NCBI GenBank assembly: GCA_965248935.1
Contig: OZ252214.1
Span: forward strand, 744,001-808,000
Reading direction: 5' to 3'
Source of the DNA: G032773895 sp965248935
Lineage (GTDB): Bacteria > Pseudomonadota > Gammaproteobacteria > Pseudomonadales > Cellvibrionaceae
DNA: 64,000 nucleotides
Shown here: in pieces, positions 1-10,049 of the stretch
How positions within the stretch are numbered: position 1 is the stretch's first letter
Layout of the letters: the number at the start of each line of letters is the position of its first letter
Notes under the pieces: generated by a model
The model's database searches: none
Seen by the model: the letters and a program-made list of their open reading frames with translations, nothing else
What the model was told of the DNA's origin: nothing
Program-made: the position numbers and the translations under genes

Positions 1-415
1 CCACAATAGAGTCCTTTCTTTCCAGTAGTGCCTTGGTTGCCGATAGGCGCATTTGTTCAATATGTTCGTTTATGGATGCATCTTTTTCAATAAACGTATC
101 GGATGAAGGCACGTAGGCTTCGGGCTGGTAATAGTCGTAATAAGATACAAAATACTCTACAGAGTTGTTTGGAAAAAATTCTTTAAACTCACCATATAAC
201 TGTGCAGCTAAGGTTTTATTGTGGACCATAACCAATGTAGGGCGTTGAGTATGTTCAATCACTTTGGCCACGGTATAAGTTTTACCGGACCCGGTTACCC
301 CAAGCAATGTTTGGTGCGCTAACCCGGCGTCTAAACCTTTAACCAACCCTGTAATCGCTGTAGGTTGATCTCCGGCGGGCTCATATTGACTTTTAACAAC
401 AAAGGGTTTCAACAT
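1..415 (-). CDS. uvrB: UvrABC system protein B, N-terminal part (cut by the window edge)
   Basis: Excision-repair helicase/damage verification subunit that works with UvrA and UvrC. Only the first 138 codons are inside the window. The reverse strand from the ATG at 415 reads MLKPFVVKSQYEPAGDQP, then the Walker A box GVTGSGKT near residue 40, the strand HNKTLAAQLYGEF, and the FVSYYDYYQPEAYVPSSDT block that is characteristic of UvrB. It lies downstream of rlmKL in the same orientation, with 117 bases between. That gap is AT-rich, gives no strong ribosome binding site, and shows no CTGT-N8-ACAG LexA box, so SOS control is not visible here. The identification is very secure; the C-terminal part cannot be assessed. 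Confidence 0.96.
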   Translation of the reverse strand, partial: MLKPFVVKSQYEPAGDQPTAITGLVKGLDAGLAHQTLLGVTGSGKTYTVAKVIEHTQRPTLVMVHNKTLAAQLYGEFKEFFPNNSVEYFVSYYDYYQPEAYVPSSDTFIEKDASINEHIEQMRLSATKALLERKDSIV

Positions 416-532
416 AATTGTTTTTTTAAATTTCTGGTGATTTTTTTAATTGTTAATCCTCTTATTTTTTAAATTCATTCATAGAGGCTTTTAATAATAA
501 TTTTTAACACGTAATAATAACGTTTAACAAAC

Positions 533-2746
533 TTAGTGTTGAATTTCCCAGCAATAATGAATTTTAGTATTTTGCTGAAAGTCCAGATCAATTGTCTGCT
601 GAGAGATATTCTTTACGTTATATTTTTCTTGCAATTCAGGAGCCAGTTTAAAACTGCGCAAATTACAGGAGAAGTACAGTGTTCCTCCCTGGTTTAATAA
701 TTCCATACAACGAGAAATTAGACTTAGGTGATCCTTTTGAGTATCAAGTACTCCGTCCATTTTCTTAGAATTAGAGAATGATGGCGGGTCTAACATTATA
801 AGGTCAAACCCTTCTCGGCAGGTTTTTAACCAGTCTATACAGTTTCCCTGTATGAGTTTATGGCTGCTCTCATGAATATTATTTAATGTAAAGTTTTCTC
901 GTGCCCAATCCAGGTAGGTATTGGACATATCTACGCTCACGGATGATGATGCGCCTCCCACGGCAGCCTGTACTGTTGCCGCAGCGGTATAACAAAATAA
1001 GTTGAGAAAACGTTTTCCCTGTGCATTTTCTGAAATAAGTTTACGTAAAGGACGGTGGTCCAAAAATAACCCGGTATCTAGATAATCCGTTAAGTTAATA
1101 TTGAATCGTGCCGCTCCTTCGTTAACGGTTCTCGTTGCGGACTGTGTTACTTCTAATTTAGTATATTGTTCTTTACCACGATTACGCTTGCGTGTTTTGA
1201 TAAATAGATTACCGTATGCCACATTAAAAACGCAGGAAACGGCTTGTAATAGCTCTTCAAAACGATTTTCTGCTTTTTCAGGGTCAATGGTTTTTGGCGC
1301 TTGATATTCTTGAATATGAATGTCACTGCCGTATTGGTCTATGGCAGCAGAGTATTCGGGCATATCTGCGTCGTATACTCGAAAGCATTCAATATTATTC
1401 GCCTTTTTCCATTTATTTAACTTTTTTATATTTTTACGCAGACGATTTGCTATCATTTGCGAGCCGTCTGATAAGTCACTCTCTTTAAAAACTTTTTCCT
1501 CTTTACTCTCTTCAGTAGCCTCTTCTCGATTAGAGGGGCCATGGCGCAAAGTGGCTTCTTCTTTGGAAAGTAAATCAAATAATAATAGTTCACTGGCGAT
1601 GGTGCCATTGAGTAGTTTGTAACTCTTTTTAGGTCTTAAACGCATTTCTTGACGTAACGGTGGATTACCTGTAAATACCGCGAGGCTCCAACCGGGAAGC
1701 TCTCGCTTCATAACTTGCGCTAATGATAAATAATCGGCTTTGAGGGCTTCTAATTCACCTAAGCGCTCGCCATAGGGTGGGTTGCAAACAACGAGACCGG
1801 GGTTAATATCTTTATGGCTGGGTTTGACAAATTCTTGCATCGGCTTTCTCGTCACCCTGACATATTTTTCGATACCGGCCCGTTCAATATTCGCTTCCGC
1901 AATTGCGATAACTTTACCGGATATATCATAACCACGAATTTCGCAACCATCATTGGCTAAATGTGTTTTACGCCGTGTTTTCGCTTCGTCTAAAACGGTA
2001 CGCCAGACTTTTTCTTGGTGTTGCTGCCAATACTCAAACCCGAAGCCTGTACCATGCCGAGTTGCCCTAGCCAAACCTGGCGCAATATCTAAGGCCATTA
2101 AGGCGCCTTCAATTAACAGTGTGCCTGAGCCGCACATGGGGTCAATTAGGGAGCCCCCCCGCTCAATGATTTCTGGCCAACCTGCACGAATTAAAATCGC
2201 CGCCGCTAAGTTTTCTTTGAGCGGCGCGGCGCCTGATTCCCTACGATAACCACGTCTATGCAGGCTCTCGCCGCTCATATCAAAGCTGACAATCACTTTT
2301 CCTTTTGTCATACGGGCATTAATTCGAATATCGGGCCGTTTGCGGTCAATTTCGGGTCTTGAGCCACATTTGTCTCGCAGCCTATCCACAATGGCGTCTT
2401 TGACAAGCTGCGCGCCAAATTGAGTGTGGCGAATAATCGGGTTAGTGCCAATAAAGTCTACTGCCATGGTGTCCAGTGGTGAGATATGGTCTTCCCAGGG
2501 TACTTGGCTCAAATCACTATAAATAGTATCCGTTGTACTACTGTCCGCTTCTGTCAGTGGCATAAGTACTTTATTGGCCAAACGGGACCAAAGGCAGATG
2601 CGATAAACGGTTTCAATACTGCCGGTAAAGTAAACTCCAGCGGATGTCTGACGGCCATTTTCACCGCCAAGTGTTTGAATTTCTTCAAAAAGTAGCTGCT
2701 CTAACCCTTTCGGGCAGCTCGCAAAAAAAGACTGTTGATTACTCAT
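533..2746 (-). CDS. rlmL: Bifunctional 23S rRNA m2G2445 / m7G2069 methyltransferase RlmKL
   Basis: Two SAM-dependent methyltransferases in one polypeptide that modify adjacent helices of 23S rRNA during 50S assembly. At 737 residues it is slightly longer than the E. coli protein (about 700). A THUMP region occupies roughly residues 45-155. The first Rossmann domain has the SAM motif DPMCGSG at 202-208 and the catalytic NPPYGERLG at 322-330 (guanine-N2 type). The second domain has LNLFCYTAAAT followed by LDPPSFSNSKKM, the RlmK (m7G) half. A charged linker between the domains (around residues 395-430, rich in E/S/K) is longer than usual. The ATG at 2746 is followed directly by the conserved N-terminus FFASCPKGLE, which supports this start. 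Confidence 0.97.
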   Translation of the reverse strand: MSNQQSFFASCPKGLEQLLFEEIQTLGGENGRQTSAGVYFTGSIETVYRICLWSRLANKVLMPLTEADSSTTDTIYSDLSQVPWEDHISPLDTMAVDFIGTNPIIRHTQFGAQLVKDAIVDRLRDKCGSRPEIDRKRPDIRINARMTKGKVIVSFDMSGESLHRRGYRRESGAAPLKENLAAAILIRAGWPEIIERGGSLIDPMCGSGTLLIEGALMALDIAPGLARATRHGTGFGFEYWQQHQEKVWRTVLDEAKTRRKTHLANDGCEIRGYDISGKVIAIAEANIERAGIEKYVRVTRKPMQEFVKPSHKDINPGLVVCNPPYGERLGELEALKADYLSLAQVMKRELPGWSLAVFTGNPPLRQEMRLRPKKSYKLLNGTIASELLLFDLLSKEEATLRHGPSNREEATEESKEEKVFKESDLSDGSQMIANRLRKNIKKLNKWKKANNIECFRVYDADMPEYSAAIDQYGSDIHIQEYQAPKTIDPEKAENRFEELLQAVSCVFNVAYGNLFIKTRKRNRGKEQYTKLEVTQSATRTVNEGAARFNINLTDYLDTGLFLDHRPLRKLISENAQGKRFLNLFCYTAAATVQAAVGGASSSVSVDMSNTYLDWARENFTLNNIHESSHKLIQGNCIDWLKTCREGFDLIMLDPPSFSNSKKMDGVLDTQKDHLSLISRCMELLNQGGTLYFSCNLRSFKLAPELQEKYNVKNISQQTIDLDFQQNTKIHYCWEIQH

Positions 2747-3035
2747 TATTCAGCGTGCCCTAGCACATTTATGTTAAAGATTTTATACGATATAGTGATA
2801 TACACTGCTCTACCTATAAGAATTAATTCGTTCCCTTTTTTTGCAACCTTTGGGAAACTGGGTATCGCCTTAACAGGGCAGTACAAAAAGAACAACAGGG
2901 CCAGCGATATACCTATATAAACACAGTATATAAACCAAACTCCCAGACAGCGCATCCTTTTCCAACGGTTTGCACCGCATACGGAGTGTTTTGCCAGCCC
3001 AATTCACTACCACAACCGAGCGAGGTTCATACTCT

Positions 3036-3239
3036 ATGAGACGCCAAAAAAGAAACCTATCAGAACGTGCATTTGCCCGAGGTTATACTGCTGCCATGGC
3101 AGGAAAGTCGAGAAGCATCTGCCCCTATGAACAAGGTGATGCCAGACAAACCTGGTTGATGGGATGGCGAGAAGCAAGAGAAGACCACTGGAATGGTTAT
3201 AATACCCTTGCTCAAGTACAAAAAATTTCTAATTACTAG
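3036..3239 (+). CDS. rmf: Ribosome modulation factor Rmf
   Basis: Small basic protein that dimerises 70S ribosomes into inactive 100S particles in stationary phase. The 67-residue product begins MRRQKRNLSERAFARGY, the family signature, and continues with the GYTAAMAGKSR and WLMGWREAREDHWNGY blocks. The frame is open further upstream to 2970, but the ATG at 3036 matches the family N-terminus and has GAGG about 8-12 bases ahead, so I chose it. It is monocistronic, transcribed toward pyrD, with a hairpin terminator between them. The nearly 290-base gap upstream separates it from the opposite-facing rlmKL and must hold its growth-phase promoter. Lysine/arginine-rich composition is normal for the family. 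Confidence 0.96.
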   Translation: MRRQKRNLSERAFARGYTAAMAGKSRSICPYEQGDARQTWLMGWREAREDHWNGYNTLAQVQKISNY

Positions 3240-3326
3240 CTGCTTTTTAGTTAATTTACAACGACTTGCGTTAACCTACAACAGCTTGGTTAAGTCACTA
3301 AGTCCAATAAAGCAAACCCAATAAAA

Positions 3327-3363
3327 CCAGCCCAGTAGACTACTGGGCTGACTTCGGTTTTTA
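3327..3363. terminator. Bidirectional terminator between rmf and pyrD
   Basis: A perfect inverted repeat: CAGCCCAGTAG at 3328-3338 and CTACTGGGCTG at 3340-3350. It is preceded by an A-rich run (AATAAAAC) and followed by a T-rich stretch (CGGTTTTTA). Both neighbours, rmf (+) and pyrD (-), run into it, and the flanking A/T runs suit termination in either direction. Confidence 0.85.
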
Positions 3364-3377
3364 TCCTATTTTTTATC

Positions 3378-4550
3378 CTACGGTTCAGTTTTGGCCAAAG
3401 CCTGTTCTTTATCGACTACTTTTTCAACGGCGATCTCTTCGGTTATTTCTTCAGTTTGTTCTTCGGGCGCTTGAACCACGGGCGATGCACCGACTTGTGA
3501 AGCCTCGCCCTGAGCATCAAATTGACTACCAATTTGACCATCAAGAATAGCCTGTACAGCTTCGGCTATAAGCTCTGGCCCACGGTAGATAAACCCCGTG
3601 TATATCTGCACCAAGGAGGCTCCAGCAGCAATTTTGTCTTGGGCATCTTTGCCGCTCATAATACCGCCCACACCAATAATCGGTATTTTGCCCTCTAGCA
3701 GCTCAGCGAGTTTAGCAATAACGTGGGTGGACTTCTCGGTAAGCGGCGCCCCACTTAAACCACCCGCCTCCTCGCTATATTCGGAGTTCTCTATACCTTC
3801 ACGTATCACGGTGGTATTGGTGGCAATTACAGCGTCAATATTGTTGGCTATAAGCGTATGCACAACCTCTTTTAATTCTTCATCACTGATATCCGGCGCG
3901 ATTTTTATTGCGATAGGCACATAGCGGTTGTATATGTCATTTAGCCTGGCTTGCTGATTCTTGATACCTTGTAATAAGTGGTTAAAGGCTTCGCCAAACT
4001 GAAGGTTACGCAACCCCGGCGTATTGGGGGAGGAGATATTAACGGTAATGTAGTCCGCGTATTGGTATACCGCGTCCATACATTTTTCGTAATCGCTTAG
4101 CGCCTCGTCTTCTGGCGTATTTTTATTTTTACCTATATTAATGCCCAATACACCTTGGTAGCGACAACGTTTCATCTGCTCAACCAAATGCTGTACGCCC
4201 TTATTGTTAAAGCCCATTCGGTTAATAATGGCTTCTTCTTCAACCAAGCGAAATAAACGGGGGGCGGGGTTTCCCGGCTGGGATACGGGTGTGATGGTTC
4301 CGATTTCTATAAAGCCAAACCCTAGCTCCCCTAGTGCGTTGACGTAATCCCCATTTTTATCTAGCCCTGCGGCCAAACCAACAGGGTTAGGAAACTGAAT
4401 ACCCATAACTTCCACGGGCTTGTGCTTAATTTTCGGGGTAAATGCTGTTAACAAGCAGAGCCTTTCCGCTGCGCCCATTAAATCCAACGATAGTTCATGT
4501 GATGTTTCGGGGTTTATGGCGAATAAAATTTTTCGGATAAAAGAGTACAT
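3378..4550 (-). CDS. pyrD: Dihydroorotate dehydrogenase, class 2 (quinone-linked), with an acidic C-terminal tail
   Basis: Membrane-associated flavoenzyme that oxidises dihydroorotate to orotate and passes electrons to quinone. The FMN/catalytic landmarks are NPVGLAAGLDKNG (residues 55-67), NRMGFNN (110-116), the active-site loop NISSPNTPGLRNLQ (171-184) with the base serine at 174, and IGVGGI near residue 295. The helical N-terminus typical of class 2 enzymes is present. At 390 residues it is about 50 longer than E. coli PyrD; the excess is a C-terminal tail from about residue 340, rich in Glu, Ala, Val and Gln and probably disordered. It stands downstream of the DUF2835 gene with a 115-base gap and may have its own promoter. 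Confidence 0.96.
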   Translation of the reverse strand: MYSFIRKILFAINPETSHELSLDLMGAAERLCLLTAFTPKIKHKPVEVMGIQFPNPVGLAAGLDKNGDYVNALGELGFGFIEIGTITPVSQPGNPAPRLFRLVEEEAIINRMGFNNKGVQHLVEQMKRCRYQGVLGINIGKNKNTPEDEALSDYEKCMDAVYQYADYITVNISSPNTPGLRNLQFGEAFNHLLQGIKNQQARLNDIYNRYVPIAIKIAPDISDEELKEVVHTLIANNIDAVIATNTTVIREGIENSEYSEEAGGLSGAPLTEKSTHVIAKLAELLEGKIPIIGVGGIMSGKDAQDKIAAGASLVQIYTGFIYRGPELIAEAVQAILDGQIGSQFDAQGEASQVGASPVVQAPEEQTEEITEEIAVEKVVDKEQALAKTEP

Positions 4551-4665
4551 GGTGATAACGTCAATCCAATTTCATTTAGACAACAAGCACGCAATATCAT
4601 GGTATGAATGCGGTGTTTTTACTATAGGATACTGTGCAGAAAACCTGCACGCAGGATACAGATTT

Positions 4666-4893
4666 CTAAGGTACAAGTCGATCTATTCCAGCAAACTTGT
4701 TGTCCTTGCTAAAGCGTATAAGAAAGGCCCCAACCACACCTTCACGGGTAACAAACTGTCGTAAAATGTGAGCGGGAAAACGTATACGACGACCATCACG
4801 AGCATAGCAAAATACGTTTTTCGCTACACCCGCATACATTTTTTGATATTCATCAGCAGAGATTTGAATATCGACCACAACTTGATTCCCCAC
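4666..4893 (-). CDS. DUF2835 family protein
   Basis: Short protein of unknown function that matches the DUF2835 family (about 70 residues, gammaproteobacterial). Visible features are the VVVDIQISADEYQKMYAG start, YARDGRRIRFPAHILRQFVT and the C-terminal GAFLIRFSKDNKF. The frame is open to a GTG at 4911, but a strong Shine-Dalgarno GGGAGGAG ends eight bases before a second GTG at 4893, so I place the start there (75 residues). It is 14 or more bases downstream of gdhB and probably cotranscribed with it. No catalytic residues are evident; the pattern suggests a small beta-rich RNA- or protein-binding domain, which is a guess. Confidence 0.85.
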   Translation of the reverse strand: MGNQVVVDIQISADEYQKMYAGVAKNVFCYARDGRRIRFPAHILRQFVTREGVVGAFLIRFSKDNKFAGIDRLVP

Positions 4894-4925
4894 TATCAGC
4901 TCCTCCCGCACTCTAGAGGTTGTGT

Positions 4926-7900
4926 CTACTCTTGGCCAACCCCGGTATCCTCGGTTAACCCGGTTAGTTTTTCACAATGAGCTGTGGCTTGTGTCAGGTC
5001 GATCAGTTCCCGCATGGCCACAGAGAACATTGCGTAGTCTGTCACTTGGTTGCCCTGAACTTCATTGACCATGGATTTCCATCTATCCACCAAGTAGCCT
5101 TGGGTGGTTTGCCACACATCCAGTACTCGTTCTATTGGGTGACCTTCCCCCAAGCGCAGTATATTAACGGAGAGCTTACGAAGTTGGGCCTCTAAATCAT
5201 CAATGTAGGATTCTCTGGCCATAGCCTGCCAATAGCTTTCTACTTTCACATCTGAAAGCTGGGTGGCAAACCAGTTTAAATCCAGTAAATCGATAAGAGT
5301 ATAGTGGACGCGAGCCACAGACTCGATTGAGCTACCAGAAACGAGGTGCGCTTCCACAACCCCCAAGCCAGAGAACATATTATCTGGCATAGACAATATA
5401 GACGCCCATCGCTTATCCAACCCCCTTTCAATAAATCGTGTTTTTCTGGCTTCCCAGTTGTCGTAGGCGGATTCATTCACTACTTCCCCGGTTAAACTAT
5501 GTAGTTTATCTAGGGCATCGGTAAACACTTTCACTTCTTCAGCGGGGTTTAAACCTGCTCGCCGGTTACGTAAAAACCATCTAGTACCACGACGAACACG
5601 TCGAACAATATTGATCATTATTTCTGCTTGGAAGGCAGCAGGCACTTTGTTGTCGAGTGTCTTAATAATGTTTTGTATCTCTTCAAGCCGAAATACATCC
5701 CGAGAAACAATATAAGCCTTAGCCACATTAGAAAAAGAAGCACCTGTAGACTCCAGCAACCTATGGCCCGCTGTAATCCCCATATTGTTAATCAGATCAT
5801 TGGCCACTTGCGTTGCAACAATTTCTTTTTTAAGCCGGTGGGCATACACTTCGTTTGTATATTTTGTGCGTATTTTTTTGGGGAATGCGGTCTCCACCGC
5901 TTTGACGACGTAACCGTCTTCAGCCAAATTAGAATTGATTAATTCCTCTTTTAGCATCACTTTAGCATAGGAAATTAAAACAGAAAGCTCTGGTCGGGTA
6001 AGGCTATTCCCCTGCCCCATACGTTCAACTATTTCTTCATCGGCAGGTAAATATTCAATCGCTCTATCTAACCTGCCGGCGGATTCTAAATAGGCCATGA
6101 AGCGCCGGTATTCATTTAGTCGAGACTTAACTTGAAACTCTGCAACACTAATTGCCTGGGTTTGACGATAGTTATTTTCTAATACCAAATTGGATACAGC
6201 ATCCGTCATATCAGCAAGAAATTTATTTCGTTGTTTGACTGTAAGGTCCCCACTTTCAACCAGTTCGTCCAGTAGTATTTTTATATTCACTTCGTGATCG
6301 GAACAATCCACACCTGCGGCATTGTCAATAAAATCCGTATTACAGGCCCCCTTATGCATACAGTACTCCACTCTTCCTAGCTGAGTTAATCCGAGATTAC
6401 CACCTTCACCAAATACTTGACACCTTAGCTCTCTGCCATTCACACGCAGACAATCGTTAGCTTTATCACCAACGTCTCTATGCGTTTCACTACTGGATTT
6501 TACGTAGGTTCCAATACCACCATTCCAGATTAAGTCCACTGGCGCTTTTAATAAGGCGTGAATTAAATCGTTGGGTGAAAGTTTATCCGCTTGAATGTCG
6601 AACACTTTTTTCATTTCTGCTGTAATGGCAATACTTTTAGCCGACCTAAAAAATACTCCCCCCCCTTTTGAAATCAATTTTTTATCATAGTCTTGCCAGC
6701 TTGTTCTTGGGGTTTCGAATAATCTTTTTCTCTCTATAAAACTTTCCTCAGAATGAGGGGCCGGGTCTATAAAAATATGCATGTGGTTAAAAGCCGCTTT
6801 TAAGCATATATGTTCGGATAACAACATGCCATTACCAAAAACGTCACCAGCCATATCTCCTATTCCTATCACGGAAAAATTTTCCTGCTGAATATCTATG
6901 CCTTTCTCTCTAAAATGACGCTGAACTGAAATCCATGCACCTTTTGCGGTAATTCCCATTCTTTTATGGTCGTAACCGTTACTGCCGCCTGAAGCAAAGG
7001 CATCACCAAGCCAGTGTTCATAGTTTAACGATATTTCATTCGCAATATCAGAAAAGGTCGCAGTACCCTTGTCAGCAGCCACCACTAAATATGGATCATC
7101 ATCATCCAAACGCACAACGTCACTGGGTGGTTTAACGTTACCATCAACTAAATTATCGGTAATATCCAGTAGCCCCTGAATAAAGAGTTTATAACACGCA
7201 ATTCCTTCGTTAAAAATCTCTTCACGAGTGAATTCAGGTTTAAGTTGTTTGGCAACAAAACCACCTTTAGCACCACTGGGAACAATCACCGCATTTTTTA
7301 CTTGCTGAGCTTTAACCAAGCCTAATACTTCCGTACGATAATCTTGCAATCTGTCCGACCACCTCAATCCCCCCCTTGCAACTTTTCCACCTCGCAAATG
7401 CACACCTTCCACTCGTGGTGAATAAACAAATATTTCAAACATCGGCCTGGGCTCAGGGATATTTGGAATATTTCTAGGAGAAAATTTGATTGAAATATAG
7501 GGTTTATATGACTCAACGTTTTCGGAATCACCTTTTTGGAAGAAGTTTGTTCGCAATGTTCCTTGTATCAACTCCAAGTAGCGACGCAATACCCGGTCTT
7601 CATTAAGGTTTTCAACTTCATCAAGGGAACAGCTAATATTTTCTTTTAATTTCTCTATACGTTCATGGAATTTTTCCGCACCTATATCGTCTTTTGGCGA
7701 AAAACAGGCTTTAATCAGTGCAATCAGGTTTTTCGTAATATCTTGATGCGCAGCCAAAGTATCGGCGATAAAATCTTTTGTAGAGACAAAAGCCGTTTGC
7801 TTCATATAGGCAGCGTAAGCGCGTAACATGGAAACTTCTCTCCAGCTTAACCCCGCCCCCAAAACCAAACGGTTAAAATCGTCATTCTCGCCCTCTCCTC

Positions 7901-9836
7901 GCCAAACAGAGGCAAAAGCCGATTCAAACAGACCGCGCACAGCATCAACATCAATATCCACAGGTAAAGCAAAACGCAGTTGGAAATCATGTAACCAAAC
8001 TACACCGTCATTTTTCAAAGATATTTCATAGGGGTGCTCGCCAAGTACTCTTAAACCTAAATTTTCCAAGATAGGTATCACATCCGACAGCTCTAGAGGG
8101 CTGTCTTTATGCATAACCTTAAACCTCATACTGTCTTTTTCGGCACCCACTGTCTGGTAAAAATTCATCGCAATATCTGCATCACTTTCCAATCTTCCAA
8201 TCATAGAAATATCATGGACAGCCGTTCTTGCACTGAAATGTTCACGATAACTGTCAGAAAAAGCCGTTTTATATTCATAATAGTGTTTTAATCCGTCCGC
8301 TTCCCCCATGCTTTCGATTAACGAAATACGCAAGTGGTCATCCCAGTTTCGTGTTATATCCACAATGCTCTTTTCCAACGCTTCCACATCCACCTCAATA
8401 GGACGGCTTGGGTCTACACGAAAAACAAATTGTGCCCGGGCCAATATGGACTCTGAAAAATAAGCCGTGGAATCAAACTCCTTGGAATTTAACGCTTCAC
8501 CAATTATCTCCTGAATAAGAATTCGAATTCGAGTGGTATAGACATCTCTAGGAATAAAAACCATGCAGTAAACAAAATTACCAAATGGATCATTACGCAT
8601 AATCAAGCGAACCACATGACGTTCGTTAATATTTGTCGCAGTTACAATATTTTTATATAACGTATTCACATCGGACTGAAACAATTCATCCCTTGGAAAA
8701 TTATCCATGACTCGACATAGGTTTTTTCCATCATGGCTATCAACATCTAAACCTGACAACTCAATAATTTTAGAAAACTTTTTACGTAAGAAGGGAATGT
8801 AACTTGGAGTAAGGGAGTATACAGAGTAGGTAAATAAACCTAAAAACCTCACTTCCCCACACACATTGCCTTTATTATCATATTTTTTTAATACAATATA
8901 ATCTGGATAAACATCTCGGTGAACATTGGACCGTGTGGAAGACTTTGAAAAGCATATAACAGCGTCTCCACTATGGAATTGCTCCATACCTAAAGTAAAT
9001 TCAGCAGACTGAAGAACAACTTCTTTTTTAGATATTGATTTAAAAACACCTAACCTTGCGTCAATATTTTCTTTGAGGTGCAACTTATCTTTTTTGCTAA
9101 CGTATGAAAAATCCCGATACCCCAAAAAGGTAAAATGAGACTTAGGCAACCAGGACAAAAATTCAACTTCTTCTTCATAGCCTTTACTTGATTCGGTAAT
9201 ATTTTCTCTTGCAGTCACCAATCTTTTTCTAATAATTTTGTAGTCGTCAACAACTATTTCAACATCACGTAAAGAGATCTGTAACGAGTCAGATATAGCG
9301 GCAAGCTCTTTTTTCTCCGAGTGCAAACTGACTTCCAAATAGATAAGCGCTTCTTTGGCGCTATTTTTTGGGGATTTCTTGGTACTTATCGACAAATACT
9401 TGCCAGATCGGCCTACAAAAACCACCGTGCTTTTGATAACGTGAATGGGCAAATCTCGCCGGTTCAAGCTAATCCGAATAGAGTCTACCAAAAATGGCAT
9501 ATCCTTCTGGAGAACAGTAATAACGGTTCTTCCACACAACCAACCGTGAACGTCTAAATTAGGGTTAAAAATGTTAATTTTAGCTTCGCCTTTAGCTGGC
9601 ATTTGCATAAAGTGCCACAAGCCAAAGCACATTCCACACAGGTCCGATGCTTCTCGCCCCTCCCACTCCTCCAAGGGAAACCGCTCCAAGTAGGTATTGA
9701 GAAACGCCTGAAAAGCGTTAAGCTCATCCCCCTTAAATTTTTCAGAGGCCAGCTTTTCAGCTTCGGCAATCAGAGGGTTTTTGCGAACCTTAGAGGTAGG
9801 CTGGTTAGCTATCACGTTATATTCCTCAGTTTTCAC
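4926..9836 (-). CDS. gdhB: NAD-specific glutamate dehydrogenase, giant (about 180 kDa) type
   Basis: Oxidatively deaminates glutamate to 2-oxoglutarate with NAD+, a catabolic enzyme regulated by large N-terminal domains. The 1636-residue length fits the L-GDH family (Streptomyces/Pseudomonas type, about 1600). ACT-like and unclassified regulatory regions fill the first 700 residues; the catalytic core begins near residue 720 with PRPMFEIFVYSPRVEGVHLRGGKVARGG (shown as landmarks), PSGAKGGFVAK and WNGGIGTYVKSS, and a helical C-terminal region follows. The start is uncertain: a GTG at 9836 has GGGG seven bases ahead, and an in-frame GTG at 9815 has GAGGA ahead. It heads a probable operon with the DUF2835 gene and diverges from the moxR operon. 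Confidence 0.96.
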   Translation of the reverse strand: MKTEEYNVIANQPTSKVRKNPLIAEAEKLASEKFKGDELNAFQAFLNTYLERFPLEEWEGREASDLCGMCFGLWHFMQMPAKGEAKINIFNPNLDVHGWLCGRTVITVLQKDMPFLVDSIRISLNRRDLPIHVIKSTVVFVGRSGKYLSISTKKSPKNSAKEALIYLEVSLHSEKKELAAISDSLQISLRDVEIVVDDYKIIRKRLVTARENITESSKGYEEEVEFLSWLPKSHFTFLGYRDFSYVSKKDKLHLKENIDARLGVFKSISKKEVVLQSAEFTLGMEQFHSGDAVICFSKSSTRSNVHRDVYPDYIVLKKYDNKGNVCGEVRFLGLFTYSVYSLTPSYIPFLRKKFSKIIELSGLDVDSHDGKNLCRVMDNFPRDELFQSDVNTLYKNIVTATNINERHVVRLIMRNDPFGNFVYCMVFIPRDVYTTRIRILIQEIIGEALNSKEFDSTAYFSESILARAQFVFRVDPSRPIEVDVEALEKSIVDITRNWDDHLRISLIESMGEADGLKHYYEYKTAFSDSYREHFSARTAVHDISMIGRLESDADIAMNFYQTVGAEKDSMRFKVMHKDSPLELSDVIPILENLGLRVLGEHPYEISLKNDGVVWLHDFQLRFALPVDIDVDAVRGLFESAFASVWRGEGENDDFNRLVLGAGLSWREVSMLRAYAAYMKQTAFVSTKDFIADTLAAHQDITKNLIALIKACFSPKDDIGAEKFHERIEKLKENISCSLDEVENLNEDRVLRRYLELIQGTLRTNFFQKGDSENVESYKPYISIKFSPRNIPNIPEPRPMFEIFVYSPRVEGVHLRGGKVARGGLRWSDRLQDYRTEVLGLVKAQQVKNAVIVPSGAKGGFVAKQLKPEFTREEIFNEGIACYKLFIQGLLDITDNLVDGNVKPPSDVVRLDDDDPYLVVAADKGTATFSDIANEISLNYEHWLGDAFASGGSNGYDHKRMGITAKGAWISVQRHFREKGIDIQQENFSVIGIGDMAGDVFGNGMLLSEHICLKAAFNHMHIFIDPAPHSEESFIERKRLFETPRTSWQDYDKKLISKGGGVFFRSAKSIAITAEMKKVFDIQADKLSPNDLIHALLKAPVDLIWNGGIGTYVKSSSETHRDVGDKANDCLRVNGRELRCQVFGEGGNLGLTQLGRVEYCMHKGACNTDFIDNAAGVDCSDHEVNIKILLDELVESGDLTVKQRNKFLADMTDAVSNLVLENNYRQTQAISVAEFQVKSRLNEYRRFMAYLESAGRLDRAIEYLPADEEIVERMGQGNSLTRPELSVLISYAKVMLKEELINSNLAEDGYVVKAVETAFPKKIRTKYTNEVYAHRLKKEIVATQVANDLINNMGITAGHRLLESTGASFSNVAKAYIVSRDVFRLEEIQNIIKTLDNKVPAAFQAEIMINIVRRVRRGTRWFLRNRRAGLNPAEEVKVFTDALDKLHSLTGEVVNESAYDNWEARKTRFIERGLDKRWASILSMPDNMFSGLGVVEAHLVSGSSIESVARVHYTLIDLLDLNWFATQLSDVKVESYWQAMARESYIDDLEAQLRKLSVNILRLGEGHPIERVLDVWQTTQGYLVDRWKSMVNEVQGNQVTDYAMFSVAMRELIDLTQATAHCEKLTGLTEDTGVGQE

Positions 9837-10049
9837 TTATTGGCCCCATGCTATTGATATTCGGTATAAGTGGCCTTACATAAGAATAGTTCATTGTAGG
9901 GAACCTTTATTAAAGAATCCCCAGGGAACTATTTGAGCCAAAAGCTTGTCTAGTTGGCTTACCCTAATTCAGATATTCACTTAGAATTCAACACCTTGTA
10001 TAAATAAACCACACACAGTACACACATCTAATAACGGAACGGTATCTCT

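Noticed and set aside
416..532. LexA box for uvrB
   Set aside because: No CTGT-N8-ACAG palindrome within the 117 bases between rlmKL and uvrB.
2746..2955. Minus-strand ORF of 69 codons with hydrophobic segments upstream of rmf
   Set aside because: It overlaps the rmf promoter region, has no ribosome site, and its hydrophobicity follows from AT-rich sequence; no family resemblance.
9895..9940. Direct AGGGAAC repeats ahead of the moxR operon
   Set aside because: Two copies of a 7-mer 26 bases apart are within chance for the sequence and show no promoter context.
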